Below are positions 8,967 to 16,291 of a stretch of 30,231 nt of DNA, piece by piece. The stretch's first letter is position 1; every line of letters begins with the position of its first letter. Both the position numbers and the translations under genes were made by a program. The notes under the pieces were generated by a model. It ran no database searches. It was not told the origin of the DNA and worked only from the letters and a program-made list of their open reading frames with translations. The DNA comes from a bacterium (GTDB lineage Bacteria; Hydrothermota; UBA3072; B12-G15): the NCBI GenBank assembly GCA_003646055.1, contig QNDZ01000002.1:1-30231 (forward strand). Direction: 5' to 3'.

Positions 8967-10128
8967 GGTTATTAAGAAAATTTTAACAGAGTCAACCCCA
9001 CTCCTCCTGCTCACAGTTCTGGGAAGTGCTTTTGCAGGTGGTATTCTTGGCAGAATGGAAGAGGTGATAATGCTCATCCCAGGGGTTATCATTCTTGTTC
9101 CTGCAATACTTGACCTTAGAGGAGATGTTGGTGCATCATTTGGTTCAAGGATAAGTTCCCTTCTGCATCTTGGTTCCCTTGAACCTACGTTCAGGCCTTC
9201 TGCACTTCTTTTGAACAATATATCCGGTGCATTTTCCCTGAGTTTTGTATTCTCGGGTTTCTTTGGTATGTTTGCCCATCTTCTCTCTGTGCTTCTAAAA
9301 CTTTCATCTGCTGGGATGTGGAAACTTTCAATGATTGGGCTTTTCAGCGGTGTTCTGTCCAGTTCCATTATGATACCTTTCACATTAAGCCTTGCCATTC
9401 TTTCCTTCCGTAGAGGACTTGACCCTGATGATATCATTTCCCCTGCAATTGCAGTGGTTGGGGATGGCATTGCCATTTCTTCCATCTGGGTTGCAACCAT
9501 CCTTCTGAGAAGGTTCACCATGCCCGACAATGTATTGCTTCCTGTGGGTTTTATAGCAGTGGGGCTTGCAATCCCCAACAGATACAGATGGTGGAGTATA
9601 TTCATTGAATCCACACCTGTTCTTATAACATGCGGAGTACTTGGTATCATTGCAGGCCTTTTTCTGCACAATCAGGAAAGTGCCCTCGCAGGCCTTCCCT
9701 ATCTTTTTGTTCTTATACCCCAGATTATTTCAAAGGTTGGTAGCATGGCATCCATTGCAGGGATGAGGCTTACATCTGCTCTGTATCTTGGATTTTCAAA
9801 ACCATTTAAGTGGAACAGATATGTGTGGGACAACATCATCGCAGTATTCTGGATGGGGGTAATCCTTGTTGTGCCTGTTGCAGGTATCAGTTTTATCACT
9901 GCAAAACTGCTCAGTATAGGGAAACCTGAGATTTATCCACTTTTTATGCTCACGCTCCTTATAATGGTTCCCCTTTCTGTTTTGATGAGTATTTTCTCAT
10001 TCATTCTTGCCTCATCTGTTAAAAGGATAGGGAGAGACCCGTCAAACTTTGTTGTTCCATTGATAACGAGTTTGTCTGATATTGCAGGGATTGCAGTGTT
10101 TGTTCTCCTTCTTCCATTAATCTTTTAA
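8935..10128 (+). CDS. MgtE/SLC41-type divalent cation transporter, two membrane domains
   Basis: A 397-residue polytopic membrane protein with a short basic N-terminus (MSKKRRKRKSK) and about ten hydrophobic segments. It contains two copies of the MgtE/SLC41 membrane domain. The first includes PGVIILVPAILDLRGDVGAS and the second LIPQIISKVGSMASIAGMR. These match the MgtE transmembrane pattern with small and acidic residues lining the pore. There is no cytoplasmic MgtE_N or CBS domain. COG1824-type proteins have this form and pair with PhoU/TrkA-C partners in archaea. Likely substrate is Mg2+ or another divalent cation. The start at 8935 lies inside the upstream gene with AAGGAAG at 8918-8924. 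Confidence 0.85.
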   Translation: MSKKRRKRKSKVIKKILTESTPLLLLTVLGSAFAGGILGRMEEVIMLIPGVIILVPAILDLRGDVGASFGSRISSLLHLGSLEPTFRPSALLLNNISGAFSLSFVFSGFFGMFAHLLSVLLKLSSAGMWKLSMIGLFSGVLSSSIMIPFTLSLAILSFRRGLDPDDIISPAIAVVGDGIAISSIWVATILLRRFTMPDNVLLPVGFIAVGLAIPNRYRWWSIFIESTPVLITCGVLGIIAGLFLHNQESALAGLPYLFVLIPQIISKVGSMASIAGMRLTSALYLGFSKPFKWNRYVWDNIIAVFWMGVILVVPVAGISFITAKLLSIGKPEIYPLFMLTLLIMVPLSVLMSIFSFILASSVKRIGRDPSNFVVPLITSLSDIAGIAVFVLLLPLIF

Positions 10129-10263
10129 TTAGATAAGTCCAGATATTCAGCATACATTGTAATTTCAGCAAAAGGGATTCATCAAACCCCTGGATATATG
10201 GTCAACAGCCTGGACGCTCTGCATAAAATTAAAGATTTATCAGCAGGTATAGAATATTTCTTC

Positions 10264-10292
10264 TTGACTAAACCTTGTGTTTGGCTTAAAAT
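10264..10292 (+). promoter_or_regulatory. sigma70-like promoter for accB and the downstream gene run
   Basis: TTGACT (10264-10269) and TAAAAT (10287-10292) are separated by exactly 17 bases. Each matches five of six consensus positions. Transcription would begin near 10299, leaving a leader of about 14 bases before the accB ATG at 10313. Since almost no gaps follow, this promoter could serve many downstream genes. Confidence 0.65.
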
Positions 10293-10303
10293 TAACAAAA
10301 AGT

Positions 10304-10310
10304 GAGGTGG
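10304..10310 (+). promoter_or_regulatory. ribosome binding site that fixes the accB start
   Basis: GAGGTGG precedes the ATG at 10313, with GAGG five bases away. An upstream in-frame GTG at 10277 has no such site and overlaps the promoter between -35 and -10, so it cannot be the start of this transcript. Confidence 0.65.
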
Positions 10311-10312
10311 CT

Positions 10313-10774
10313 ATGAAAATAGAGTTTATTAGAAAGCTCGTTGAGATTGTTGAACAGAGCAACATAGGCGAGATTGAAATCTCACGCTTTGGAACAAGGA
10401 TTAGAATCAGCAAGAATGGGTCAAGGGTGGTTCAGTCAACTCCTGTACAGGTGGTGGAAAAGGAGGCACCACCCCCTGTGAAGGAGACAGAATCAAAGGT
10501 TGAAGAGAAGAAGGAAGAAAAGAGGCCGTCCAACCTTGTGTCAATAAAGGCTCCGCTTGTTGGTACATTCTACAGGGCACCTGCACCTGATGCTCCACCA
10601 TTCGTTGAGGTTGGTGATATCGTCAAACCAGGACAAATTGTCTGCATTATAGAAGCAATGAAGGTTATGAATGAGATAAAATCAGAGGTGAGCGGAAGAA
10701 TTGTGGAAATACTTGTTAAGAATGAGGAACCAGTTGAATACGGTCAGGAACTATTCCTGATTGAACCTGTATAA
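10313..10774 (+). CDS. accB: biotin carboxyl carrier protein of acetyl-CoA carboxylase
   Basis: The carrier subunit of acetyl-CoA carboxylase, which makes malonyl-CoA for fatty acid synthesis. With the ATG at 10313 it has 153 residues, close to E. coli AccB (156). The N-terminal helical part (IEFIRKLVEIVEQSN, EIEISRFGTRIRI) is typical. A Pro/Glu/Lys-rich linker covers about residues 40-75. The biotinyl domain has the attachment site EAMKVMNEI, with biotinyl Lys at residue 117, and the ASPxVGTFYRAPAP-like segment reads APLVGTFYRAPAPDAPP. I chose 10313 because it has a good binding site and agrees with the family start. The partner accC is not adjacent: pilT lies between. Confidence 0.95.
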   Translation: MKIEFIRKLVEIVEQSNIGEIEISRFGTRIRISKNGSRVVQSTPVQVVEKEAPPPVKETESKVEEKKEEKRPSNLVSIKAPLVGTFYRAPAPDAPPFVEVGDIVKPGQIVCIIEAMKVMNEIKSEVSGRIVEILVKNEEPVEYGQELFLIEPV

Positions 10775-10785
10775 TCGGAGGTGAT

Positions 10786-11880
10786 ATGGAGATAAGACCT
10801 ATTCTGGAGAAGATGATAAAAATGGAGGCTTCAGACCTCCATTTAAAGGTTGGTCTTCCTCCAATTCTCCGAATTCACGGAAGATTGGCTCCCCTGAACA
10901 TGAACCCCTTAACTGTGGATGACCTGAGGAAGATTGCTGCATCACTCATGACAAAGGAGAATCAGCAGAAGTTTGTTGCAAAAAAAGAGGCAGACTTTGC
11001 TGTTGGTATTCCCGGGCTTGCAAGGTTCAGGGTGAATGTCTATATCCAGAGGGGGAGCATTGCCATTGCAATGAGAACAATTCCTCACACTATAAAAAGT
11101 ATTGATGAACTGAATCTTCCGCCAATACTGAAAGACCTTGCAATGTCTCCCAGAGGTTTGATACTTGCAACAGGGACAACGGGGTCTGGTAAGTCAACAA
11201 CCCTTGCAGCAATGATAGAACACATCAACCAGAACACGGCAAAGCACATTATCACGGTTGAAGACCCGATTGAGTATCTCTTCAGGGATAAAAAGTCAAT
11301 CATTTCTCAGAGGGAGGTTGGTACAGATACCCTCTCCTTTGCAAGTTCCCTGAGATATATTTTGAGGCAGGACCCTGATGTTATAATGATAGGTGAGATA
11401 AGGGATGTTGAGACCATGGACATAGCACTCAAGGCTGCTGATACAGGCCATCTTGTGCTTTCCACACTTCATACACTGAATGCTGCTGAAACAATCAACA
11501 GGATTATAAGTTTTTATCCCCCATATCAGCAACAACATGTAAGGGTTCTTCTTGCGGCCACCCTCGTAGGGGTTATTTCTTTGAGGCTTCTTCCACTCAA
11601 GGACGGTAAGGGCAGAATTCCTGCAACAGAGATACTTGTATCTACTGCAACAATAAGGGAATACCTGCTTGATGAGGTGAAGACCCTTAAGATTCCCCAG
11701 GCGATTACTGAGGGTGACCAGTATGGCATGCACTCCTTTGACCAGTGTATAATGACCTACTACAAGCAGGGACTCATTGATTACGAAACCGCTATTACCA
11801 ATGCAACCAATCCAGACGAGTTCAAGATGAGGCTTAAAGGGATTGAATCAACCTCAGACGCAGGGTGGACTGAAATCTGA
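10786..11880 (+). CDS. pilT: PilT-family type IV pilus ATPase
   Basis: A hexameric cytoplasmic ATPase that normally drives pilus retraction for twitching motility. The N-terminal PAS-like domain begins with the family hallmark ([20 protein letters not shown]). The Walker A is GTTGSGKST (130-138), the Asp box is VEDPIEYLF, Walker B is [12 protein letters not shown], and the His box is [10 protein letters not shown]. Length 364 is normal. The C-terminal AIRNLIRE motif, important for retraction in characterised PilT proteins, reads TIREYLLDE here (289-297), so it is divergent. It could therefore be a PilT paralogue such as a PilU-like protein. It lies between accB and accC. The stop overlaps the accC ATG by one base. 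No other pilus structural gene is in the window. Confidence 0.9.
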   Translation: MEIRPILEKMIKMEASDLHLKVGLPPILRIHGRLAPLNMNPLTVDDLRKIAASLMTKENQQKFVAKKEADFAVGIPGLARFRVNVYIQRGSIAIAMRTIPHTIKSIDELNLPPILKDLAMSPRGLILATGTTGSGKSTTLAAMIEHINQNTAKHIITVEDPIEYLFRDKKSIISQREVGTDTLSFASSLRYILRQDPDVIMIGEIRDVETMDIALKAADTGHLVLSTLHTLNAAETINRIISFYPPYQQQHVRVLLAATLVGVISLRLLPLKDGKGRIPATEILVSTATIREYLLDEVKTLKIPQAITEGDQYGMHSFDQCIMTYYKQGLIDYETAITNATNPDEFKMRLKGIESTSDAGWTEI

Positions 11881-13220
11881 TGATAAAGAAAATCCTTGTT
11901 GCAAACAGAGGTGAAATAGCCGTCAGGGTTATCAGGGCTGCAAAGGAATTGGGTATAAAAACCGTGGCTGTTTTTTCAGAGGGAGATGAGGAATCACTCC
12001 ATGTTTTTCTTGCAGATGAGTCTGTGAGAATTGGTCCTTCACAGGTGAACAAAAGTTATCTGAATATTCCAATGCTCATTGCTGCTGCTGAGATAACAGG
12101 TGCTGATGCAATACATCCTGGTTATGGTTTCCTTGCAGAAAACCCAAATTTTGCAGAGACCTGCATTGACAGTGGATTTATTTTTATTGGTCCACCACCA
12201 GAGGCAATAAAGGCAATGGGGGACAAGTCCGAGGCAAAGAGGATGATGAAAAACGCTGGTGTTCCAGTTGTTCCTGGAAGTGATGGCCCTCTCCAGTCCC
12301 TTGACGAGGCCCTCACCATTGCAAAGGAGATAGGTTATCCTGTGATTGTGAAGGCTGTGAGTGGTGGTGGTGGAAGAGGGATGAGGATTGCAAGGGATGA
12401 AAAGGAACTCGCTCTCTCTTACAGGATGGCATCCACAGAGGCAGAGGCGGCATTTGGTGATGGTAGAATTTATCTGGAAAAATACATTGAGAATCCCAGA
12501 CATATTGAAGTCCAGGTTATTGGGGATATGCACGGTAATGTAATCCATCTGGGAGAGAGGGAATGCTCCATACAGAGGAGGCATCAGAAGTTGATAGAAG
12601 AATCACCCTCACCAATAGTTGATAAGAAGATGAGGGAGAAGATGGGTGGGGTTGCTGTGAAGGGCGCAAAGGCGATTGGATATTTCTCAGCAGGAACAAT
12701 GGAATTTATTGTTGATGGGAACAGGAATTTTTACTTTATGGAGATGAACACAAGAATACAGGTTGAACACCCTGTAACAGAGATGATAACAGGTTTTGAC
12801 CTTGTGAAGGAACAGATACGTGTTGCAATGGAAGAGAAGTTGAGTTTAAAGCAGAAGGATGTTAAGTTTACAGGCCATGCCATTGAAGTTAGGGTAAATG
12901 CTGAAAACCCTGAGAAGGGATTTGTCCCAAGTGCGGGGAAAATAGAGACAGTCCACTTTCCAGGTGGTCCTGGAATAAGGATTGATACGCACATTTATCA
13001 GGGATACAGAATACCCCCTTACTATGATTCACTCCTTATGAAATTGATCGCGCATGGCAGGGATAGAATGGAGGCCATTGAGAGGCTGAAGAGGGCACTT
13101 GATGAATTGGTGATTGAAGGTGTTGATACAACTGCTTCCTTGCATAAAAAAATCCTTGAAAGTGAAGGTTTTATAAAGGGAGATATACATACTGGATACC
13201 TTGCTGGACTGGGATATTAG
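11880..13220 (+). CDS. accC: biotin carboxylase subunit of acetyl-CoA carboxylase
   Basis: ATP-grasp enzyme that carboxylates the biotin on AccB. The 446 residues are the usual length. Visible landmarks are the N-terminal [28 protein letters not shown], the ATP-binding glycine loop [11 protein letters not shown], and [14 protein letters not shown] with the catalytic Glu/Asn/Arg set. The ATG (11880) shares one base with the pilT stop. A pyruvate or propionyl-CoA carboxylase subunit would look similar, but the short form and accB nearby favour AccC. accA and accD are not in the window. Confidence 0.95.
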   Translation: MIKKILVANRGEIAVRVIRAAKELGIKTVAVFSEGDEESLHVFLADESVRIGPSQVNKSYLNIPMLIAAAEITGADAIHPGYGFLAENPNFAETCIDSGFIFIGPPPEAIKAMGDKSEAKRMMKNAGVPVVPGSDGPLQSLDEALTIAKEIGYPVIVKAVSGGGGRGMRIARDEKELALSYRMASTEAEAAFGDGRIYLEKYIENPRHIEVQVIGDMHGNVIHLGERECSIQRRHQKLIEESPSPIVDKKMREKMGGVAVKGAKAIGYFSAGTMEFIVDGNRNFYFMEMNTRIQVEHPVTEMITGFDLVKEQIRVAMEEKLSLKQKDVKFTGHAIEVRVNAENPEKGFVPSAGKIETVHFPGGPGIRIDTHIYQGYRIPPYYDSLLMKLIAHGRDRMEAIERLKRALDELVIEGVDTTASLHKKILESEGFIKGDIHTGYLAGLGY

Positions 13221-13821
13221 AATCATAGGGATTACAGATGACAGGTATATGGAAGGCAGGTTCTTTGAAAAGATTGAAAGGGCAATACAGGGAGGTGTGA
13301 GGGTCATAGAGATAAGGGAAAAGGGACTGACAGGTGCTGATTTTTTTGAAAAGGCAAAGGAGACACTGAAAATATGCAGGGAAAGAGGTGCAAAACTTAT
13401 TGTGAATGATAGGGTGGACATTGCTCTTGCCATAGGGGCAGATGGTGTCCATCTCGGGAAAAATGACCTGCCTGTTAAAGAGGTCAGGAGGATTTTTGAT
13501 GGTGTTATAGGGTGGACAGCAAGGAGTTTAGAGGATGCTTTAGTGGGTGAAGAAGCAGGTGCAGACTATGTAGGCGCAGGGAGTGTTTTCAGGTCGGAAA
13601 CAAAACAGGCAATGATTATTGGGATTGAAGGTTTAAAGAGAATTAAAGAGGCTGTGAATATACCTGTTGTTGCAGTTGGTGGGATCACCCATGATAATGT
13701 TGGTAGAGTTATGAAGGCAGGTGTTGATGGAATTGCTGTTTCACAGGCACTCTTTTCAGGGGATCCTTATGAGAATGCAGTTCATCTTCTCAGGATAATG
13801 GAGGGTTATGTCAATAATTAA
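13201..13821 (+). CDS. thiE: thiamine-phosphate synthase (ThiE family)
   Basis: A TIM-barrel enzyme joining the pyrimidine and thiazole moieties of thiamine. The 206 residues show [44 protein letters not shown] followed by TK, and PVVAVGGI near the end. NDR rather than NGR argues for ThiE over TenI. The usual Gln before REK is Glu here, a small departure. The best in-frame start is TTG at 13201, overlapping the accC end by 20 bases. No strong ribosome binding site is next to it (GGGAGA at 13178-13183 is far). The next in-frame ATG, 13249, would remove the first beta strand, so translation probably depends on coupling to accC. Confidence 0.85.
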   Translation: MLDWDIRIIGITDDRYMEGRFFEKIERAIQGGVRVIEIREKGLTGADFFEKAKETLKICRERGAKLIVNDRVDIALAIGADGVHLGKNDLPVKEVRRIFDGVIGWTARSLEDALVGEEAGADYVGAGSVFRSETKQAMIIGIEGLKRIKEAVNIPVVAVGGITHDNVGRVMKAGVDGIAVSQALFSGDPYENAVHLLRIMEGYVNN

Positions 13822-14404
13822 ATTTGCCTCCAAGGAGATAACCTGCAAGATTGTTTATTATGGTCCTGGAAGGGCAGGGAAGACCACAAACCTCCAGTAT
13901 CTTTTCACAAGGATTCCTGCAGAGAAGAAGAGTGACCTTGTCTCTCTTGCAACAGAGACAGACAGAACCCTTTTCTTTGATTTCCTTCCCATAGAACTTG
14001 GAAATTACAGAGGATTCAGAACAAGGTTCCAGCTTTACACTGTTCCCGGGCAGGTTTATTACAATGAGACCAGAAAACTTGTTTTACAGGGTGCTGATGG
14101 GGTTGTGTTTGTTGCTGATTCACAGGTGCTGAGATTTGAGGACAATATATTGAGCCTTGAGAATATGTTTGAAAATATGATAGCAAATGGTCTTGATGTT
14201 GAGAATACCCCTATTGTACTCCAGTACAACAAGAGGGACCTGAACGAGATTGTGAGTGTTGAGGAACTCCAGAAGGCACTCAACCCTGAGAATAAATACA
14301 GATATTTTGAGGCAATAGCAATTCAGGGTATGGGTGTTCCTGAGACATTCAAGGCTGTTGGAACACTCGTCCTCCAGAAGGTTAAGGAAAAACTGGGGAT
14401 ATGA
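13808..14404 (+). CDS. mglA: MglA-type small Ras-like GTPase
   Basis: A 198-residue Ras-like GTPase closely resembling Myxococcus MglA, the switch that sets cell polarity and places motility machines. The N-terminus ([17 protein letters not shown]) matches MglA, the P-loop is GPGRAGKTT (19-27), and the block SLATETDRTLFFDFLPIELG is nearly that of MglA. The switch II region is TVPGQVYYNETR, and the G4 motif YNKRDL. MglA normally works with a GAP, MglB, and effectors such as FrzS, SgmX or the T4P ATPases. No MglB/roadblock gene is in the window. It overlaps the thiE end and its own stop overlaps the tandem ATPase gene (ATGA), which points to joint function with that protein. Confidence 0.93.
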   Translation: MSIIKFASKEITCKIVYYGPGRAGKTTNLQYLFTRIPAEKKSDLVSLATETDRTLFFDFLPIELGNYRGFRTRFQLYTVPGQVYYNETRKLVLQGADGVVFVADSQVLRFEDNILSLENMFENMIANGLDVENTPIVLQYNKRDLNEIVSVEELQKALNPENKYRYFEAIAIQGMGVPETFKAVGTLVLQKVKEKLGI

Positions 14405-16290
14405 TGGATACCTACATTTTTGAATTTAATAAAGAGATATTTGATTTTCTCCAGAAGGTGGTTGAGAGCCCGGGTAAATATAATCCTGTGTACATCTTTG
14501 GTAAGCCAGGGAGTGGGAAGAGCACAATAATCAGGAGTATATTCAAGCCAGGTGAAGATGTCCTTTTGTTGAAGCCATCTGAACTGGCAGATTTAACGTT
14601 TCCCTTGAAAGAAGAATACAGGTATGTGATTATACTTGATATAGACCTTGTCTCCTTTAATGATGATTGGGTCAAAAAATTCTTTATACAGTTTCAGGAT
14701 TGGATTGATGCTGGAACCCAGGTGATTGTTACTGGTAGCCAGCCACCTGATAAACTTGATATTCCAGAAAGGGTGCTGAGTGGAATCAGGGGTGGTGTGA
14801 GTATGGGTATAAGAAAACTCATGAGAAAGGACAGGGAAGAGATAGTTAGTAAGATGTTTCCTGATTTATCAGAGGATATCAGGGATTCTGCAATCCAATC
14901 CAGAAGTGAAACAATAAGGGAACTGATAGGCTATATTAAGAGTATGGAGATTGGTGGTGGAGCAGAGGAGAAGACAGAGGCACATCTTGAGGGTGAGCAG
15001 TTCAGAGACCTGGTGAAGTCACTTGAGGAGGATATGCCCTCAATCACACAGGAGAGGTCAATTGAGGAGGAGTTGAGGGAGGAGTACAGGGCAAAACTCT
15101 ATGTTTGGGAGATGAAGGGGTTTAACTGCGAAAGGCTAAAGAAAGTAATAGATGGACCAATTGAGGATATTACAAGGGAGTTCGTATCCTTCACAACAGA
15201 TGTGCAGAGGCTTGTTGAACTCCAGAGAAGATATGGACTGATTGACCCTGCACTCCTTACAGATGAGGAACGGAAGGAGATAGAAACAGACCTGTTCAAT
15301 CCCGATAAAATACTTGAACTTGACAGGAGGATAGGTGAACTTGAGAAGAGGTCGGAACTTAAAACAAATTTTTCCAGGTATCTTGATTGGGAGAAGGGAC
15401 TTGATTCCCTTGTTTCTGGTAAGGGGAATCAGGATGTGCTTTCATTCATAAAGGATTTTGTTGAGAAAAAGATTGAATGGGCAGGTGTTTATGGAATAGT
15501 TGGAAAGAGAGGATATGGTAAGACCCACCATTTGAATGCCATTGCTGTTGAACTCTTCAGGAATCATCCCCAGGTGATTGTTGGTTATGCAGGGCTCCCC
15601 AGTTTAATCCAGAACCCTGAAGGAATGCTTGCCACACTTTCAGAATGTGACATCATTCTCCTTGATGATGTTGACAGGATTTCAACTAAGGGTGGTGTTG
15701 ATTTGAAGCCATTTTTTAAGAAGAATTCAAATAAGTGCATCATTTTCACTTCCACCCGGTCACCAGAGGGGATAACAGGACTGGATATCCCTGATAACAG
15801 GCTTTTTGTACTTGATGAGCCTGATATAGAAGTGAAAAAGGCAATGTTGAAAGTGATTATTGAAATGGGAGATTACAGTAAGGATGTTGATTATGAGGAG
15901 GGGCTTGAGAAGGTAAAAGGTGGATTTTATGAGGTAGAGTTTTATGCGAATACAAAGAGCAGAAGGGTGGTGGTTGAAGAAGCTGAGGAGGAGATTCCTT
16001 CCGAAGAAAAGGTTGAGGAGATAGAGGAAGAGGTTGTAGAAGAGGTTAAAGAGGTTGAAGAGGTTGGGGAGGTGGAGCAGGTTGTAGAGGAACAGTTGTC
16101 ACTGGAGGAGCCTGTTGAAAAGATAGAAGAAGAGGCTGAAGAGAAGGCAGTAGAAGAAGAAAAGGTTGAAGAACCTGAGAAGACCAAAGTATCTGAGCCA
16201 CCTGAAGAGATAAAGGGTGAGGTTTCAAAGATTGAGGGATACGACATAAACATTGAGAATGTAAACCTCAGAATAACCAAGGAATTGTAG
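14401..16290 (+). CDS. tandem DnaA-like P-loop ATPase with Glu-rich tail, unknown function
   Basis: I do not recognise a named family for the 629-residue whole. Two separate AAA-like modules are visible. Module 1 (about 1-190) has Walker A GKPGSGKS (34-41), Walker B VIILDID (76-82) and a sensor-I/TS-RPP-like stretch VIVTGSQPPDKLDIPERVLS, which resembles DnaA/Hda. Module 2 (about 340-510) has Walker A GKRGYGKT (368-375) followed by HHLNAIAVEL as in DnaA, Walker B LLDDVD (420-425), and IIFTSTRSPEGI. Its arginine-finger region looks shortened and no lid is evident. Between them is a helical segment rich in E/L/R. Residues about 520-605 are a Glu/Val-rich tail, then a short ordered end. No DnaA domain IV HTH is seen. 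Translationally coupled to mglA, so an effector or localisation partner of MglA is my inference. Confidence 0.75.
   Translation: MMDTYIFEFNKEIFDFLQKVVESPGKYNPVYIFGKPGSGKSTIIRSIFKPGEDVLLLKPSELADLTFPLKEEYRYVIILDIDLVSFNDDWVKKFFIQFQDWIDAGTQVIVTGSQPPDKLDIPERVLSGIRGGVSMGIRKLMRKDREEIVSKMFPDLSEDIRDSAIQSRSETIRELIGYIKSMEIGGGAEEKTEAHLEGEQFRDLVKSLEEDMPSITQERSIEEELREEYRAKLYVWEMKGFNCERLKKVIDGPIEDITREFVSFTTDVQRLVELQRRYGLIDPALLTDEERKEIETDLFNPDKILELDRRIGELEKRSELKTNFSRYLDWEKGLDSLVSGKGNQDVLSFIKDFVEKKIEWAGVYGIVGKRGYGKTHHLNAIAVELFRNHPQVIVGYAGLPSLIQNPEGMLATLSECDIILLDDVDRISTKGGVDLKPFFKKNSNKCIIFTSTRSPEGITGLDIPDNRLFVLDEPDIEVKKAMLKVIIEMGDYSKDVDYEEGLEKVKGGFYEVEFYANTKSRRVVVEEAEEEIPSEEKVEEIEEEVVEEVKEVEEVGEVEQVVEEQLSLEEPVEKIEEEAEEKAVEEEKVEEPEKTKVSEPPEEIKGEVSKIEGYDINIENVNLRITKEL
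15961..16220 (+). repeat. Glu/Val-rich low-complexity coding segment
   Basis: Purine-rich, repetitive GAAGAG/GTTGAAG-type sequence encoding the acidic tail of the tandem ATPase (for example EEVVEEVKEVEEVGEVEQ). It probably forms an extended or coiled-coil acidic region. It is not a perfect repeat array. Confidence 0.7.
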
Positions 16291-16291
16291 A

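Larger units (their letters stand above)
10129..10312. other. intergenic region, the only real gap in the window
   Basis: 184 bases between the transporter stop and the accB ATG. It holds the accB promoter (10264-10292) and ribosome binding site. I see no hairpin followed by a T-run, so no convincing intrinsic terminator. A distant 6-base dyad, GTCCAG (10137-10142) and CTGGAC (10210-10215), is present but could be chance. I see no tRNA and no reading frame of note. Confidence 0.6.

Noticed and set aside
8859..9671. 270-residue open frame on the minus strand opposite the MgtE-like gene
   Set aside because: It is fully antisense to a well-supported membrane protein gene, shows no domain, and its length comes from the low stop frequency opposite hydrophobic coding sequence.
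10137..10215. Possible hairpin or structured RNA from GTCCAG and CTGGAC
   Set aside because: Six-base arms 67 bases apart without further pairing or a T-run are not enough for a terminator, riboswitch or ncRNA call.
12039..12584. 181-residue minus-strand frame opposite accC
   Set aside because: Shadow of the biotin carboxylase gene, no domain and Cys/His-rich nonsense-like composition.
15942..16280. Ser-rich minus-strand frame opposite the Glu-rich tail
   Set aside because: Its low-complexity Ser sequence is just the complement of the repetitive GAAGAG/GTTGAAG coding bases.
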